32,610 bases of DNA. Source: Magnetococcales bacterium. GTDB taxonomy: Bacteria; Pseudomonadota; Magnetococcia; Magnetococcales; Magnetaquicoccaceae. Positions 31,790 to 32,610 of the stretch are shown here, one piece after another; the stretch's first letter is position 1, and the number at the start of each line of letters is the position of its first letter. The DNA lies in contig JADGAR010000041.1 of assembly GCA_015231915.1 (NCBI GenBank), positions 1-32,610 of the forward strand, read 5' to 3'. Under the pieces are notes generated by a model. That model worked only from the letters and a program-made list of their open reading frames with translations. It was not told where the DNA came from and did not search any database. The position numbers and the translations under genes are program-made.

Positions 31790-31901
31790 ATGCCGACGAT
31801 ATTCATTCAAGGAATGAACCATGGTGTGCTTCTTGTTGCTGGAGCGCCGGGAATGGCTGTTGGAGAGTTGGCATGGGTATTTTGGCACTCAGAGCGGATG
31901 A
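31790..31901 (+). pseudogene. DUF4160 gene with internal deletion and frameshift
   Basis: The N-terminal signature MPTIF begins at the ATG at 31790. The C-terminal signature LLLERREWLLESWHGYFG followed by TQSG and a stop at 31899-31901 is in a different frame from about 31833. The middle of the family, including the HVH region and about 40 residues, is missing. DUF4160 genes usually precede and overlap a DUF2442 gene, as here. The remnant suggests an old deletion that kept the promoter and the downstream gene. Confidence 0.72.
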
Positions 31902-32139
31902 GCGCGTTTCCGATGTGGAATGCACTGACGACTTCATTATCGTCCGTTTGCAGGATGGGCGCATCATCTCCGTTCCCCTGGCATGGTTTCCCAGGCTCGC
32001 CATGGCCACTCCGGCACAGCGCAGCCAATGGGAGATTTGCGGCGGTGGTTATGGTATCCATTGGGAAGAGATTGATGAGGATCTGTCAACGGAAGGTTTG
32101 CTGCGTGGCGCGCCCGCACCGCAGGGGAGAAACGTATGA
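31873..32139 (+). CDS. DUF2442 family protein
   Basis: This 88-residue protein matches DUF2442: VECTDDFIIVRLQDGRIISV, then PLAWFPRLAMATPAQRSQWE and YGIHWEEIDEDLSTEGLL. It is normally paired with DUF4160, and such pairs have been discussed as toxin-antitoxin-like, though the mechanism is not settled to my knowledge. The ATG at 31873 has GGAG seven bases upstream and lies inside the remains of the DUF4160 gene. The gene is intact although its partner is broken. The C-terminus is a short Ala/Pro/Gly tail. Confidence 0.88.
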   Translation: MGILALRADERVSDVECTDDFIIVRLQDGRIISVPLAWFPRLAMATPAQRSQWEICGGGYGIHWEEIDEDLSTEGLLRGAPAPQGRNV

Positions 32140-32242
32140 AACAATGCAAACCGGTCAGTTTTTTTTGCTGGCTGTTCCGGAGCAGTTGGCGGAATATGCA
32201 AAGAAAAAGTCACGGTGAGGAAAGAGGAATGGAAGATGCCGC

Positions 32243-32586
32243 GTGAACGACCCCGGCACAAAGACCTGCTGGCACTGCCTGGTGGGTGCGACCCTCAAGG
32301 CGCTGCTGGAGCCGGTTGGCATCGATGTCCACACCGAGGTGCCGCTCTTTCCTTGCCGCCCAAGGCGGACATCATCCTGATGCAACGCCAGTCGGAAGGC
32401 CGGACGGAGGCGCAGCGCATGCTCTTGGCGGATGGGTTGCGGGATTTGGATGCCGACCGGATTCTGCTCGAAATCAAGATCACGCAAAGCCTGAACGAAG
32501 CGGCACTCAGGCAGGCCTCCAGATATGACGACTGGTACCGGATATGCGCACAATTGAAAAAAGTCACCAGAATATTGAAAAGATAG
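32243..32586 (+). pseudogene. PD-(D/E)XK-like protein gene broken by a frameshift
   Basis: A GTG at 32243 with GGAAG upstream opens a frame reading NDPGTKTCWHCLVGATLKAL then LEPVGIDVHTEVPLF. Near 32350 the sense continues one frame over as LPPKADIILMQR and LLEIKITQSLNEAALRQASR, ending at the TAG at 32584-32586. Joining them needs a one-base deletion (or two-base insertion) around 32350-32355. The pattern P-x-x-D-I-I-L followed by L-L-E-I-K is that of PD-(D/E)XK nuclease-fold proteins, but I do not recognise a named family. The last residues (about IC-AQLKKVTRILKR) run into the inverted MBOAT repeat, so the original C-terminus may be lost too. Confidence 0.55.
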
Positions 32587-32610
32587 CGGACAGGACCCAC
32601 ACGGGAACCG
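32556..32610 (-). pseudogene. Inverted copy of an MBOAT gene fragment, partial at the window edge
   Basis: Read on the minus strand from the right edge, the sequence is identical to 31228-31282 and encodes GSRVGPVRYLFNILVTFF in frame. It then leaves MBOAT sequence abruptly and runs into the antisense of the PD-(D/E)XK-like gene. It is either the 3'-truncated end of a second MBOAT gene lying mostly outside the window, or an assembly junction. The upstream extent cannot be seen. Confidence 0.7.

Noticed and set aside
32144-32218. 24-codon frame starting MQTGQFFLLAVPEQ
   Set aside because: It is too short to judge. It has no clear ribosome site and no recognised family, though the sequence looks protein-like and might be the tail of a lost gene.
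32295-32600. Minus-strand 101-residue frame starting in the inverted MBOAT fragment
   Set aside because: Only its first 15 or so residues are MBOAT sequence. The rest is antisense to the PD-(D/E)XK-like gene, so it is a junction artefact, not a gene.
1-32610. Exosortase, PEP-CTERM tails, transposase, integrase of a mobile element, tRNA or rRNA genes
   Set aside because: I looked for these because of the glycan families and the repeats at the edges, but saw none. The only tyrosine recombinase is chromosomal XerC in its normal context.

Overview
The window looks like part of a high-GC Pseudomonadota genome. The DUF484-xerC gene order, DUF4124-type lytic transglycosylase, PilZ protein, GAG-like aspartic protease and exosortase-A-associated glycan genes all fit. 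I cannot name the genus; a Magnetococcales-like organism is only a guess. No rRNA, tRNA, CRISPR array, intact transposase or exosortase is visible. Both window edges fall in repeats: the left edge lies inside a giant repetitive gene, and the last 55 bases are an exact inverted copy of part of the MBOAT gene. This suggests the window is a whole assembly contig.

Layout. (1) 1-2363: the 3' end of a giant protein made of 94 unbroken octapeptides, themselves organised in a 24-octad (192-residue, 576-bp) higher-order repeat, closed by a strong terminator. (2) 2430-2945: a HigA-type antitoxin gene preceded by only the tail of a HigB-like toxin. (3) 3022-6691, minus strand: DUF484, xerC, a DUF218/YdcF-like membrane protein and a secreted coiled-coil protein, ending at a terminator. 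(4) 6717-13234, plus strand: ArsR regulator, membrane rhodanese, CYTH phosphatase, threonine synthase, PilZ protein, lytic transglycosylase, a secreted lectin-fold-like protein and a secreted aspartic protease. Most of these genes are tightly packed or overlapping.

(5) 13218-31753: a large envelope-glycan region. A minus-strand operon joined by ATGA overlaps encodes a group 4 glycosyltransferase and an O-antigen-ligase-type protein, both resembling exosortase-A-associated families, then a methyltransferase and a secreted Sel1-HNH nuclease. Next come a radical SAM/SPASM enzyme, a GT-C glycosyltransferase and a polyprenol-phosphate-type GT2. A plus-strand operon (ACP, MaoC-SDR fusion, FkbH-like protein, GNAT) again joined by ATGA overlaps appears to make and transfer an unusual acyl group. 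It converges on a minus-strand group: SGNH protein, carbamoyltransferase, alpha/beta hydrolase and polysaccharide deacetylase. An MBOAT O-acyltransferase gene starts head-to-head with the SGNH gene.

(6) 31754-32610: a decayed accessory patch with a broken DUF4160 gene, an intact DUF2442 gene, a frameshifted PD-(D/E)XK-like gene and the start of an inverted MBOAT copy.

Taken together, region 5 reads as a pathway for building and decorating a surface polysaccharide or protein-linked glycan by methylation, deacetylation, N- and O-acylation and carbamoylation. The coupled ACP/MaoC-SDR/FkbH/GNAT cassette is the best candidate for an undescribed system.
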